Part shown: positions 26,966 to 35,869 of the stretch, one piece after another | Position numbering within the stretch: the stretch's first letter is position 1 | Layout of the letters: each line of letters opens with the position of its first letter | DNA from: Mongoliimonas terrestris | GTDB taxonomy: Bacteria; Pseudomonadota; Alphaproteobacteria; Rhizobiales; Pleomorphomonadaceae | DNA length: 64,000 nucleotides | Direction of reading: 5' to 3' | Assembly: GCF_001927285.1 (NCBI RefSeq) | Contig: NZ_MSIG01000013.1 | Location: 62,001 to 126,000 of the forward strand | Notes under the pieces: generated by a model | What the model was told of the DNA's origin: nothing | The model's input: the letters and a program-made list of their open reading frames with translations, nothing else | The model's database searches: none | Program-made: the position numbers and the translations under genes

Positions 26966-28876
26966 TTAGGAAGGGTCGGCGGCAAGCCCCGCCATGAGCG
27001 CCTCCGGGCCGACGGGAAGCCCGAGGAGATAGCCCTGGCCTTCCCGGCATCCGGTCTGGCGCAACATGTCGAGTTGCTCGCGGGTTTCGATGCCCTCGGC
27101 GATGACACGCACCCCGAGGGCGCGCCCGAGCTCGATCATCGACCGCAGCACCGCCAGGGCGGTGGACGTGCTGGTGGCGCTCCGCACGAAGTCGCGGTCG
27201 ATCTTGAGGGTGTCGAAGGTGAAACGGCTGAGATAGTTGAGGCTGGAATAGCCGGCGCCGAAGTCGTCGACGGCGATCCGCACCCCCAGCTCGCGCAACC
27301 GGCCGATGGTCGCGACGATGTCGGCCGTGTCCTTCAGGAAGAGGGACTCGGTGATCTCCAGCTCCAGACGGGAGGGAGCGAGCCCGGACTCCGCCAGTAT
27401 GGCCCGGACCGTCTCCACGAAGCCTGGATCGCGGAACTGGACAGGCGACACGTTCACCGCGACCATCCGGGTGGACGGCCAGCCGACGGCCGCGTGGCAG
27501 GCCTGCCGGAGCACAAAGGCGCCGATGGCATCCATTAGGCCGAGCTGTTCGGCGACCGGAATGAAGACGGCCGGCGACACCAGACCGTGCCCGGGCCGGT
27601 TCCAGCGCAGCAGCGCCTCGGCGCCGACCACCCGGAAGGTGGCGATGTCGGCCTGGATCTGGAAGTTGAGGTAGAGATCGCCTCGGGCAAGGGCGAGCCG
27701 AAGGTCCGATTCCAGCCCTCGACGGGCGCGGACCGCCGCCTCCAGGCGATGCTCGAACAGGCAGGCGCGGCCGCGGCCGTTCGCCTTGGCCTGGTAGAGC
27801 GCCAGGTCCGCCCGTTTCAGCATCTCCGGCGCGCAGACCGGCTCGTCCTTCTCCCGAAGACACACGCCGATGCTCAGGCCGATGACGTCCCAGGAGCCGG
27901 ACTGGCCGGGCTCGCGCGACGCCATGGCGCCGAGAAGGCGGGCGCAGATGTCCAGCATCTCGTCGGCCGACGACGCGTCGCGGATCACGATGGCGAACTC
28001 GTCGCCGCCGATCCGGGCGATCAGATCCTCGGCCCTGAGCGCGCGGCGGAGGCGCACCGCCACGGTGGCGATCAGTTCGTCGCCGCCGTCGTGGCCGAAG
28101 GTGTCGTTGACCTCCTTGAAGTTGTCGAGGTCGAGGAAGAGGACGGCGACCGAACCGCCCTTGCCGGCATCCGAGGCTCCGATCGCCGCCTGCAGGTGAT
28201 GGAGGAGCGCCCGGCGGTTCGGCAACCCGGTCAGGGCGTCGTGTTCGGCCATGTAGCTCACCTGCTGGAGCGCGCGGGAAAGAAGCGCGATCGGCAGGCG
28301 GCGGAGCGAACAGTGGATGATGACGCCGAGAAGGATGGAGCCGATGCTGACGAGGAGGGTGTAGCGGATCACCTCCGCTTCGGATGCCGCAACCTCCACG
28401 CGGCCGAGACCGTTGCGAAGCGCGGCCGTGGCGGACAGCACGGGCCAGGCGAGCCGATGGTCGCCGCCTGCCTCGGCCACCGGATTGCCGGCGCTGCCGT
28501 AGAGCCGCCATTGAACAGCATGGAGACCGGGTCCGGCGGCTCCCTCCCCGTCTTCGAGGCCGGCGCGGACGAACCGCTCCGTGTCCGCCGGATCCACCGG
28601 CAGGTCGCTGGCGAGCGCGTTCCAAAGGTTGGGATCCTGGCGGGCCGCAAGGTTGATGTCGCTGGCCAGCCTGTGCGCCTGCACCTCGACCAGCCCGCGC
28701 AACCTTGAATCCGCCGCGTAATAGTAGGCGGCCGGAATCGTTGCGGCGACGATCAATGCGGATAATCCGACCAGCACGGAGACGATCTTGACGATCAGCT
28801 GGTCCTGCGGTGCCGACAGGGGCGCCGCCGGTGCATACCTGCGCTTGCTATCACCCGAGATCGGCACCTGGGTCAT
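26966..28876 (-). CDS. Membrane GGDEF-EAL c-di-GMP enzyme
   Basis: A 636-residue inner-membrane protein. Two helices (about 27-50 and 170-189) frame a periplasmic domain of about 120 residues that I cannot name. The GGDEF domain has the intact motif at 290-294 and an inhibitory RxxD (RAED, 281-284), so cyclase activity is possible. The EAL domain has EALLRW near 420, ELEITES, DDFGAGYSSL, KIDRDFV and AEGIET, all intact, so phosphodiesterase activity is also likely. Net direction is unknown. It is the first gene of a two-gene operon with the sugar-binding protein. Confidence 0.93.
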   Translation of the reverse strand: MTQVPISGDSKRRYAPAAPLSAPQDQLIVKIVSVLVGLSALIVAATIPAAYYYAADSRLRGLVEVQAHRLASDINLAARQDPNLWNALASDLPVDPADTERFVRAGLEDGEGAAGPGLHAVQWRLYGSAGNPVAEAGGDHRLAWPVLSATAALRNGLGRVEVAASEAEVIRYTLLVSIGSILLGVIIHCSLRRLPIALLSRALQQVSYMAEHDALTGLPNRRALLHHLQAAIGASDAGKGGSVAVLFLDLDNFKEVNDTFGHDGGDELIATVAVRLRRALRAEDLIARIGGDEFAIVIRDASSADEMLDICARLLGAMASREPGQSGSWDVIGLSIGVCLREKDEPVCAPEMLKRADLALYQAKANGRGRACLFEHRLEAAVRARRGLESDLRLALARGDLYLNFQIQADIATFRVVGAEALLRWNRPGHGLVSPAVFIPVAEQLGLMDAIGAFVLRQACHAAVGWPSTRMVAVNVSPVQFRDPGFVETVRAILAESGLAPSRLELEITESLFLKDTADIVATIGRLRELGVRIAVDDFGAGYSSLNYLSRFTFDTLKIDRDFVRSATSTSTALAVLRSMIELGRALGVRVIAEGIETREQLDMLRQTGCREGQGYLLGLPVGPEALMAGLAADPS

Positions 28877-29187
28877 CCGACTGAGAGCTTTCCGGGTCGG
28901 CTCGCGCGGAGCATTCTTTCCGGAGTCTAGTCAGCAACCTGTTGAAAATTCGTATTTAGGACAAGGGAGAAAATGGCCAACCCGGCTGACGCCGATCGCC
29001 GCGCCGACGCTGCGGATTCAAGCGGTGCGGCGGTCGGCGCCGGATCGTGACGCCCCGACGGAACGGCCCGTTCCGGCACGGAGCGTCCATCGGGAAGCAG
29101 GAAGGCGGAAGAGCCTGGCTCAGGTCGCCGCGATAGCCACCGATGACCGGCGGCGACGACAGAGGAGCCGGCGGACGGAGGAGATGA
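28877..29187. other. 311-bp intergenic region
   Basis: Lies between the start of the GGDEF-EAL gene and the 3' end of the tRNA gene. It must hold the GGDEF-EAL promoter; the stretch near 28910-28975 is moderately AT-rich. I see no gene or clear repeat. Confidence 0.4.
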
Positions 29188-29521
29188 TGGTGTTCGTGGC
29201 GGGATTCGAACCCACGACCCCAGGATTCATACCACTTCGGCTTTCGCCGCCGCCCGCCCGTCGGCATCAGCCTGCGGAACCGGCGTTCGTGGTCTGGACT
29301 GTCCCTTCACCCTCGGTTCCGGAGAACCCTTAGGCACCGCCCGTCCAGTCTCTACACCTTCTTCGCACGGACCGGGATCCGCCGCGAAGCTTGGCTCGGG
29401 ATCGGCACCGCCCGAGCAGGCGAAGCGTTCCCCGACTTTGAGCGGATCCGTTGCGGTGTTTCCATCCGCAACGCCCAATTGAATAGGAATCCTGTGCTCT
29501 ATCCTGCTGAGCTACACGAAC
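29188..29521 (-). tRNA. tRNA-Arg (anticodon CCT) interrupted by a group I intron
   Basis: The exons are 29486... more exactly 29521-29485 (5') and 29227-29188 (3'). Joined, they give a 77-nt tRNA with a genome-encoded CCA. The acceptor stem is GTTCGTG/CACGAAC with discriminator A, the D arm GCTC/GAGC, the anticodon arm CAGGA-TTCCTAA-TCCTG, and the T arm GTGGG-TTCGAAT-CCCGC. The anticodon CCT reads AGG codons. The coding sequence is broken after the third anticodon base by 257 nt, so a mature tRNA needs splicing. A promoter lies just upstream. Confidence 0.95.
29228..29484 (-). ncRNA. Group I self-splicing intron in the tRNA anticodon loop
   Basis: A 257-nt intron with no open frame. The 5' exon ends CCT (U at the splice site) and the intron ends in G, as group I rules require. 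An internal GGG 9 nt in could pair with CCU as a 3-base guide, like GUG/CAU in Azoarcus. The core is recognisable: CCGAGCCAAGCTTCG, GAAGGTGTAGAGACTGGACG and CCTAAGG, then GGTGAAGG and ACAGTCCAG, which forms P7 with GACTGGAC. These closely resemble the Azoarcus tRNA-Ile intron (subgroup IC3). A tRNA-Arg(CCU) intron is also known in Agrobacterium. Confidence 0.93.
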
Positions 29522-29530
29522 ACTGCCTTC

Positions 29531-29559
29531 TACCTAGCCATTTCGCCCCGAAAGGGCAA
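29531..29559 (-). promoter_or_regulatory. Sigma-70 type promoter for tRNA-Arg
   Basis: On the minus strand, TTGCCC (29559-29554) and TAGGTA (29536-29531) are separated by exactly 17 bases and lie 10 bases before the tRNA 5' end. This fits a housekeeping promoter with a very short leader. Confidence 0.65.
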
Positions 29560-29685
29560 GCCATAGCGGCGCCTGGCCGGCCTTCAAGCCGCCCAAGGGG
29601 CGGGCCGTCCATGCGGCACCGGCGCAACGGTCGCTCGCCGCCGCGCGTGCAAACCGGCATGATGCGCTGCACGCGGGATTGATCC

Positions 29686-30588
29686 ATGCTAGTTTCGATG
29701 AGCATCAAGGGTGCCCTTCTGGCCACGCTGGCGGGGCTCGTCGTCGCCGCCTTTGCGACGGTGGCCGGGGCCGCGCCAGGGAGCGCGCCCTGCACAGAGG
29801 GCGATCGCGTCGTCGTCGCGCTCCATGGGGCGGCAATCGGGGCGATCGGAACCGTGGTTCCGGTGCTGGCGGTCGAGACGGCGGCGCAACCGGCGAGCAG
29901 CGTGGTCGGGGTGCGGCTCGAGGGGGTCGTGCTGCCGGCGATCGCCGGCCCGGCGCTCCGCGAGGCGCTGGCGGCGCGGCTCAACGCGGTGGCGCGACGG
30001 GGTGCCGGAACGGTGCGGCTGGCCGATCGGCGGCCCGACCGGCACGGCCGGTGGTCCGGGCACCTGATCGACGCCGCCGGGACGTGGGTGCAGGCGGATC
30101 TAGTGGAAGCGGGTTTGGCGGTTGCGGATGCGGAGGGCGACTGCGCGGCCGCCCTAATCGCCGCGGAAGCCGCGGCCCGGCGCGCCCGCCAGGGCATCTG
30201 GGCGGCGGACGATGTCCCGGTGCGGATCGGTCCGGACGGACGGGCGAGACTGCCGGTGGACTTCGTGGTGGTGGAAGGCCGCGTGCGGACAGTGGGAAAT
30301 GCCGGGCGGACCACCTATCTGAACTTCGGGGCGGACTTTGCCCGTGACGTGACGATCGTAATCGACGGCCGAACTTTGGCCCGGTTTGATGCGGACAACC
30401 GGTTGCCCGCCGGCGGACCGGCCGGATGGGCCGGACGCCTGGTGCGGGCGCGAGGCTGGGCCACGGCTGGTTCGGGCGGCGAGATCCGGCTCGCCAGTCC
30501 GCACGCGCTGGAACTGCTCGATGGCGATCCGCCGTCGGACGGGGACGAATTCGAGCGGAACCGCGTTCCGCTGGTGGACGACAAATGA
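29686..30588 (+). CDS. Secreted SNase-like protein, probably not an active nuclease
   Basis: A 300-residue protein with an N-terminal signal (GALLATLAGLVVAAFATVAGA). Residues about 80-175 follow a staphylococcal-nuclease fold: GVRLEGVVLPA, ADRRPDRHGRWSGHLI and LVEAGLAVAD...AARRARQGIWA. The family pattern here would be RLxGIDxPE; the acidic residues equivalent to D40 and E43 are replaced (VVLPAI), while the arginines remain. A C-terminal OB-like beta region follows. Activity is therefore doubtful. Its stop overlaps the start of the M48 gene (ATGA). An ATG at 29701 is an alternative start. Confidence 0.8.
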   Translation: MLVSMSIKGALLATLAGLVVAAFATVAGAAPGSAPCTEGDRVVVALHGAAIGAIGTVVPVLAVETAAQPASSVVGVRLEGVVLPAIAGPALREALAARLNAVARRGAGTVRLADRRPDRHGRWSGHLIDAAGTWVQADLVEAGLAVADAEGDCAAALIAAEAAARRARQGIWAADDVPVRIGPDGRARLPVDFVVVEGRVRTVGNAGRTTYLNFGADFARDVTIVIDGRTLARFDADNRLPAGGPAGWAGRLVRARGWATAGSGGEIRLASPHALELLDGDPPSDGDEFERNRVPLVDDK

Positions 30589-32150
30589 CGAAGGGCGGGC
30601 TTTCGGGTCCGGGGACGACGGTCATGGGCATGGGTCTTGGACGCGACGACAGCCGGACGACGACGGGACGCCCCGCGCGCGCAGGCGTGGCGCTGGCGCT
30701 CGCCATGCTCCTCGGCGGCTGCGTCGCCGGGCTCGGCGGCCGTTCGATCGACGAGGCCGTGCAGGCCAACCAGCTGGCGGCGACGCCGTCGCCGGCCCAG
30801 CGCTCCCCGGAGGTGGACGCCCGCGAGGTGGCCATCGCGGAGCGCGAGCACCCGAAAATCCTCGCCTCCTTCGGCGGCACCTACGAGGACCAGGAGGCCG
30901 AGGTGGCGATCGCCCGCGCGGTCGGCCGGCTCGTGCGGGCGAGCGACGAACCCTGGCGCAGCTATCGGGTGACCATCCTCAACTCTCCGGCCATCAACGC
31001 CTTCGCGCTGCCGGGCGGCTACGTCTACGTGACGCGCGGCCTCCTGGCGCTCGCCAACGACACCTCGGAGGTGGCGGCGGTGATCGCCCACGAGATGGCC
31101 CACGTGACGGCGCGCCACGCCTTCGCCCGCGCCGAGCGCGCGGAGGCCGCCGCCGTGGCGAGCCGGGTGGTGCAGGATGTGGTGCAGGACCCGGCCGTCG
31201 CCCGGCTGGCGCTCGCCTCCACGCAACTGTCGCTGGCGCGGTTCTCGCAGATCCAGGAACTCGACGCGGACGCCGTCGGCATCCGCACCCTCACCAAGGC
31301 CGGCTACGACCCCTTCGCGGCGGCGCGCTTCCTCACCTCCATGGCCCGCTTCGCCGCCTACAAGACCGCCTCGCCCATGGACGACGGCAGCGCGGACTTC
31401 CTGTCCTCCCACCCGTCGACGCCCGAGCGCATCGTCCAGGCGAACACTGCCGCCGAGGCCGCGGTGCGCACCGCCGGCACGGCCGGCGACCGGGACCAGG
31501 ACGCCTATCTGAGGCGAGTGGACGGGCTGATGTTCGGCGACGACCCAGTGGAGGGCTTCGTCCGCGGCCGGGAGTTCCTGCACGCCAAGCTCGGGCTCGC
31601 CTTCGCGGTGCCGGCCGGCTTCAACCTGGAGAACACCGCCCGCGCCGTGCTGGCGACCGACCGCAACGGCACCGCCATGCGGTTCGACGGTGCGGACGTG
31701 AAGAAGGGCGACGACCTCATCGACTATCTGACGTCCGGTTGGATCAACGGGCTCGACCCGGGCTCCATCCAGACGCTCTCCATCAACGGCATGCCGGCGG
31801 CGATCGCCTCGGCGGCGGCGCGCGGCTACAGCTACCGGGTGGCGGTGGTCCGCTTCGGCGACCAGACCTTCCGCTTCCTGTTCGCCACGCGCGCCGAGAC
31901 GCCGGCCTTCGACCGGGCTTTCCGCCAGACGATCGCGACCTTCCGGCCGCTCGGCCCGGGCGAACAGTCGCGGCTGCAGCCACTCCGCATCCGCGTCACC
32001 ACGGTGCAGCCGGGGGACACGGCGGAATCGCTCGCGTCCCGGATGGCGCCGGTCGACCGGCCCGTGGACCTCTTCCGGGTGTTCAACGGCCTTGGCCCGC
32101 GCGAGCAGCCGGTGGTGGGGCGGAAGGTCAAGCTGATCACCGACGGCTGA
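30585..32150 (+). CDS. M48 family metallopeptidase lipoprotein
   Basis: A 521-residue BepA-like Zn protease. The lipobox LLGGC gives an acylated Cys near 46; later ATGs at 30624 or 30630 would give a more usual signal length. The metal site is HEMAH near 169-173, with the third ligand in ELDADA. A C-terminal segment, TVQPGDTAESLASRM ... NGL ... VGRKVKLI, resembles a LysM domain, which would hold it to peptidoglycan. Probably periplasmic quality control of envelope proteins. Start overlaps the SNase-like gene. Confidence 0.9.
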   Translation: MTKGGLSGPGTTVMGMGLGRDDSRTTTGRPARAGVALALAMLLGGCVAGLGGRSIDEAVQANQLAATPSPAQRSPEVDAREVAIAEREHPKILASFGGTYEDQEAEVAIARAVGRLVRASDEPWRSYRVTILNSPAINAFALPGGYVYVTRGLLALANDTSEVAAVIAHEMAHVTARHAFARAERAEAAAVASRVVQDVVQDPAVARLALASTQLSLARFSQIQELDADAVGIRTLTKAGYDPFAAARFLTSMARFAAYKTASPMDDGSADFLSSHPSTPERIVQANTAAEAAVRTAGTAGDRDQDAYLRRVDGLMFGDDPVEGFVRGREFLHAKLGLAFAVPAGFNLENTARAVLATDRNGTAMRFDGADVKKGDDLIDYLTSGWINGLDPGSIQTLSINGMPAAIASAAARGYSYRVAVVRFGDQTFRFLFATRAETPAFDRAFRQTIATFRPLGPGEQSRLQPLRIRVTTVQPGDTAESLASRMAPVDRPVDLFRVFNGLGPREQPVVGRKVKLITDG

Positions 32151-32322
32151 CGGCGGGAGCCGGTAACGGCCGTCCGGCTGCCGCCGTTGGACGAGACCGA
32201 ACTCACAGACAGACCCGAAACGCAAAAGACCGGCGCGCCTGTGGCGGCCGGTCTTATCCGTTTTCAGACCGATCCGTCCAGGCGGTCGGGTCTATCCTTG
32301 GTCGGGATCGCGCGGACCGCGC

Positions 32323-33189
<867 letters not shown>

Positions 33190-33541
33190 CCGATGGCCTC
33201 CCTGGGGCACGTTTCCGATCAACCCCGTCTTTCATCTGGCTTACGGATCGCGATCGGCGTCGGATCAGACCGACCCGGCCGCCGGCAAGTCACGGCTCGT
33301 TGATCGCCCGCATCCGTCGCAGGCAAGCGTCGAGCGCATCCGTCCGCGGCGCCGGACAACCCACGCGGGACAGTGAGGCGTCCAACGATTGAACACGTCC
33401 GATCCGGCGAAGTTCCTTTTCTTTCGGCAGGATCGGCCGTGCTGACGCGGTTGTGAGCGACGGCGGCCAAAGGCAGAACGGCCGAGCGGGGCGTTTTGGC
33501 TGCGCGCACCGCAAAGAAGCCGAAACCCGCGGGGGCATGCT

Positions 33542-33654
33542 GGGTCGGACCAGGTCGGATCGGACCAGGTCGGATCGGACTAGGTCGGATCGGACCAGGT
33601 CGGGGCGGACCTAGTCGGGGGGGACCTAGTCGGATCGGACCAGGTCGGATCGGG
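33542..33654. repeat. 15-bp tandem array
   Basis: About seven imperfect units of GTCGGATCGGACCAG in a row, with variants GACTAG and GGGGCGGACCTAG. Each unit is partly palindromic (GGTC...GACC). It lies between the carD terminator and rpoH, so it may be passive or a protein-binding array. Confidence 0.9.
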
Positions 33655-33673
33655 TTTTGTGTCCGGAAACGAA

Positions 33674-33703
33674 AACCGCCCGGCTGCGAGCAGCCGGGCG
33701 GTT
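33674..33703 (-). terminator. Rho-independent terminator of carD
   Basis: A perfect 13-bp stem AACCGCCCGGCTG / CAGCCGGGCGGTT with a CGAG loop, followed on the minus strand by TTTTCGTTT. It lies about 90 bases after the carD stop. Confidence 0.88.
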
Positions 33704-33790
33704 GGTCATCTGGCGTACCGGGCCGTGGTTTCGTCACGACGCGGGAAGAGGATGCGGCGAACGGGTTTGCCGGCCGCCGGTCGGGGCCGA

Positions 33791-34378
33791 TCAGGCCGCC
33801 TCGGCTTCGTCCTCGTCGTCCTCGGTCTCGTCGGCGGCGTCGCCGCGCGCGGCCATGCGGCGCGGGCTCTTGTTCAGGCTGTCCTCGATCTTGCGGATCG
33901 CCTCGGTCTCGGTGGTGCGGTTCACCGCCGAGATCTCGCGGGCCATGCGGTCGAGGGCCGCCTCGTAGAGCTGGCGCTCCGAATAGGACTGCTCGGGCTG
34001 GCTGGAGGCCCGGTGAAGGTCGCGCACCACCTCGGAGATCGCGATCAGGTCGCCGGAGTTGATCTTGGCCTCGTATTCCTGCGCCCGGCGGCTCCACATG
34101 GTGCGCTTGACGCGGGCGCGGCCCTTGATGATCTCGAGCGCCTTATCCACCGTCTCGCCGTCGGCGAGTTTGCGCATGCCCACCGTCTCGGCTTTGGCGG
34201 TCGGGACGCGGAGCGTCATCTTGTCCTTCTCGAAGACGATCACGAACAGGTCGAGCTTGAGGCCCGCGATTTCCTGCTCTTCGATCGAAACGATCTGGCC
34301 CACACCATGGGCCGGGTAGACGATGTATTCGCTGGTCTTGAACCCATTGCGGACGGCGGATTTCTTCGCAGTGGCCAT
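33791..34378 (-). CDS. carD: CarD family transcriptional regulator
   Basis: A 195-residue protein. The N-terminal RNA-polymerase-interacting domain starts FKTSEYIVYPAHGVGQIVSIEEQEI; the C-terminal helical domain has RVKRTMWSRRAQEYEAKINSGD and PEQSYSERQLYEAALDRMA. CarD binds the RNA polymerase beta subunit and stabilises open promoters, notably of rRNA genes. The tail is acidic (DETEDDEDEAEAA). Start MATAKK at 34378 matches homologues; CAGGAG also allows an ATG 9 bases upstream. Confidence 0.92.
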   Translation of the reverse strand: MATAKKSAVRNGFKTSEYIVYPAHGVGQIVSIEEQEIAGLKLDLFVIVFEKDKMTLRVPTAKAETVGMRKLADGETVDKALEIIKGRARVKRTMWSRRAQEYEAKINSGDLIAISEVVRDLHRASSQPEQSYSERQLYEAALDRMAREISAVNRTTETEAIRKIEDSLNKSPRRMAARGDAADETEDDEDEAEAA

Positions 34379-34839
34379 TCGGTCCATCCACTCCTGGTGA
34401 CGGCAGAGCGCCAGACGCAAGGGGCATTCCGGCTCCACGACCGGCCTGTCCCGCCAAAAATGCGTCTTGGTCGACGGACCGGACGGTCCGTCCTGCCGGC
34501 ACGCTCTCGCGTTGTTTCAGTCGATCCGGGTGATGACCCAAGGGCGCGTGAGACCGGGAAACGAGGCCGGTGAACAGGTTCCGGGGGAGGATCCGGAACG
34601 AGGCCATTCACAAAAAAGCCCCCGGAGGGGACCTTTCGCGCGATCGGGACTATATGTCGACTGTCGTTTGCTTATATAGCACATAAGAGCGCAAGTTCAA
34701 AGCCTTCGACGGCCGGCGTGCCGAATTTGCACGGTCCGTCCGCGTTATTCACAGGCTCTTGTGCGAAGCCGACATGACAACCATCCCGAAACGACATGGT
34801 CGTCAGGGGCCAATGGTCAGCGTCGCAATCCGGGCGGCG
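34379..34839. other. 460-bp region between carD and fdxA
   Basis: Holds the carD upstream region (to about 34600), a terminator at 34612-34630 and about 200 bases downstream of fdxA. One DnaA-box-like TTATTCACA is at 34745-34753. No gene is seen. Confidence 0.5.
34612..34630 (-). terminator. Terminator downstream of fdxA
   Basis: On the minus strand CCCC-TCC-GGGG is followed by GCTTTTTT. It separates the helicase-S4-fdxA transcript from carD. Confidence 0.7.
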
Positions 34840-35178
34840 TCAGTCGCCCTTCCCCGGGTTCGGCGAGAAGAACTGGGCCAGCTTGTCGCCGACCCCGTCC
34901 ATCGCCTTGGCGTCCGCCGGCGGCGTGCCCTTCGTGGTGATGTTGGGCCACTGCGACGCGTAGTCGGCGTTGAGCTTCAGCCAGGTGTCGAGCCCCGACT
35001 CGGTGTCCGGCTTGATGGCTTCCGCCGGGCATTCCGGTTCGCAGACCCCGCAGTCGATGCATTCGTCCGGATGGATGACGAGCATGTTCTCGCCCTCGTA
35101 GAAGCAGTCCACCGGGCAGACTTCCACGCAGTCCATGTACTTGCAGCGAATGCAGTTGTCGGTGACGACATAGGTCAT
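34840..35178 (-). CDS. fdxA: 7Fe ferredoxin FdxA
   Basis: A 112-residue ferredoxin of the Azotobacter FdI type. C9, C17 and the later C-terminal-most cysteine of the second cluster motif fit the [3Fe-4S] site; CIDCGVC plus the cysteine of VEVCP fit the [4Fe-4S] site. It begins MTYVVTDNCIRCKYMDCVEV, so the ATG at 35178 is secure; a longer frame to 35307 has no support. It transfers electrons in the cytosol. Next to the S4 and helicase genes, an arrangement typical of this order. Confidence 0.95.
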   Translation of the reverse strand: MTYVVTDNCIRCKYMDCVEVCPVDCFYEGENMLVIHPDECIDCGVCEPECPAEAIKPDTESGLDTWLKLNADYASQWPNITTKGTPPADAKAMDGVGDKLAQFFSPNPGKGD

Positions 35179-35349
35179 GGTCGAACTCTTGGATGACGAC
35201 CCGCGGCGGCGGGCGGCGACAAGCGAAGTGGTGGGTAGCGGACTTCGCAAGGCGGCGCAAGAGGCAGATGCCGCAGCGCCGAACACGGCGCCACGGGCCG
35301 GGAACATCCGGACGGGACGCGGGGGACAGGATCCTGTGGAGGGGATGTC

Positions 35350-35808
35350 TCAGGACGACCCGTCCGGGTCGAACCTGTCGAACCGACGGCGGTCGCGCTT
35401 GGTGGGGCGGCCCTCGCCTCGTACCGGGCGCGGTTTCTCGCCGCCGGCCGCGATCGGCGCAACGGGAGACGGAGAGCCGGCCGGCCCGCCGTCATCGTCG
35501 GATTCAAGGTCAGGCGCGTCGCCCGCCGGCGTGGCGTCCGGACGGGGCGCCAGGTCCTTGTAGAGCAGGCGCGCCTCCGGATAGGCGCCGCGCCGGGCCG
35601 CGAAGCTGAGCACCTTCAGCACCCGGACCTCGCCGCGAAGGCCGATGGTGAGCACGTCGCCGATCCGGACCGGGTGGGCGGACGCGTCGATCTTGCGGCC
35701 GTTGACCCGCACGTGCCCGGATTCCGCGAGGGTCTGGGCCACCGGCCGGGTCTTCGCCATGCGGGCGAACCACAGCCACTTGTCGATGCGCTGGCGGTCG
35801 TCGGCCAC
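35350..35808 (-). CDS. S4 RNA-binding domain protein (Hsp15-like)
   Basis: A 152-residue protein. An S4 domain occupies about 5-65: RIDKWLWFARMAKTRP and GHVRVNGRKIDASAHPVRIGD. Hsp15 relatives bind stalled 50S subunits carrying peptidyl-tRNA. The C-terminal half is acidic and then basic and probably disordered. There is no ATG; the GTG at 35808 is chosen because GGGGAGG lies about 9 bases upstream and the S4 domain starts immediately. It lies between the helicase and fdxA genes. Confidence 0.85.
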   Translation of the reverse strand: MADDRQRIDKWLWFARMAKTRPVAQTLAESGHVRVNGRKIDASAHPVRIGDVLTIGLRGEVRVLKVLSFAARRGAYPEARLLYKDLAPRPDATPAGDAPDLESDDDGGPAGSPSPVAPIAAGGEKPRPVRGEGRPTKRDRRRFDRFDPDGSS

Positions 35809-35869
35809 CGATGCCGGCCTCCCCGGTCGACGCACGGCCGCGCCCGGGGGACGCGGCCGGCGAGGTCGA

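Larger units (their letters stand above)
33190..33790. other. 600-bp intergenic region with terminator and tandem array
   Basis: Runs between the rpoH start and the carD stop. It holds the rpoH promoter region, a 15-bp tandem array (33542-33654) and the carD terminator (33674-33703). Open frames over the array encode only GPGRI-type repeats and are not taken as genes. Confidence 0.6.

Noticed and set aside
33496..34062. Open frame with GPGRI repeats
   Set aside because: The 15-bp array is a multiple of three, so any frame through it gives peptide repeats. The rest is antisense to carD and there is no ribosome binding site.
34745..34753. Replication origin suggested by TTATTCACA
   Set aside because: Only one DnaA-box-like 9-mer, no AT-rich unwinding region beside it, and none of the usual origin neighbours.
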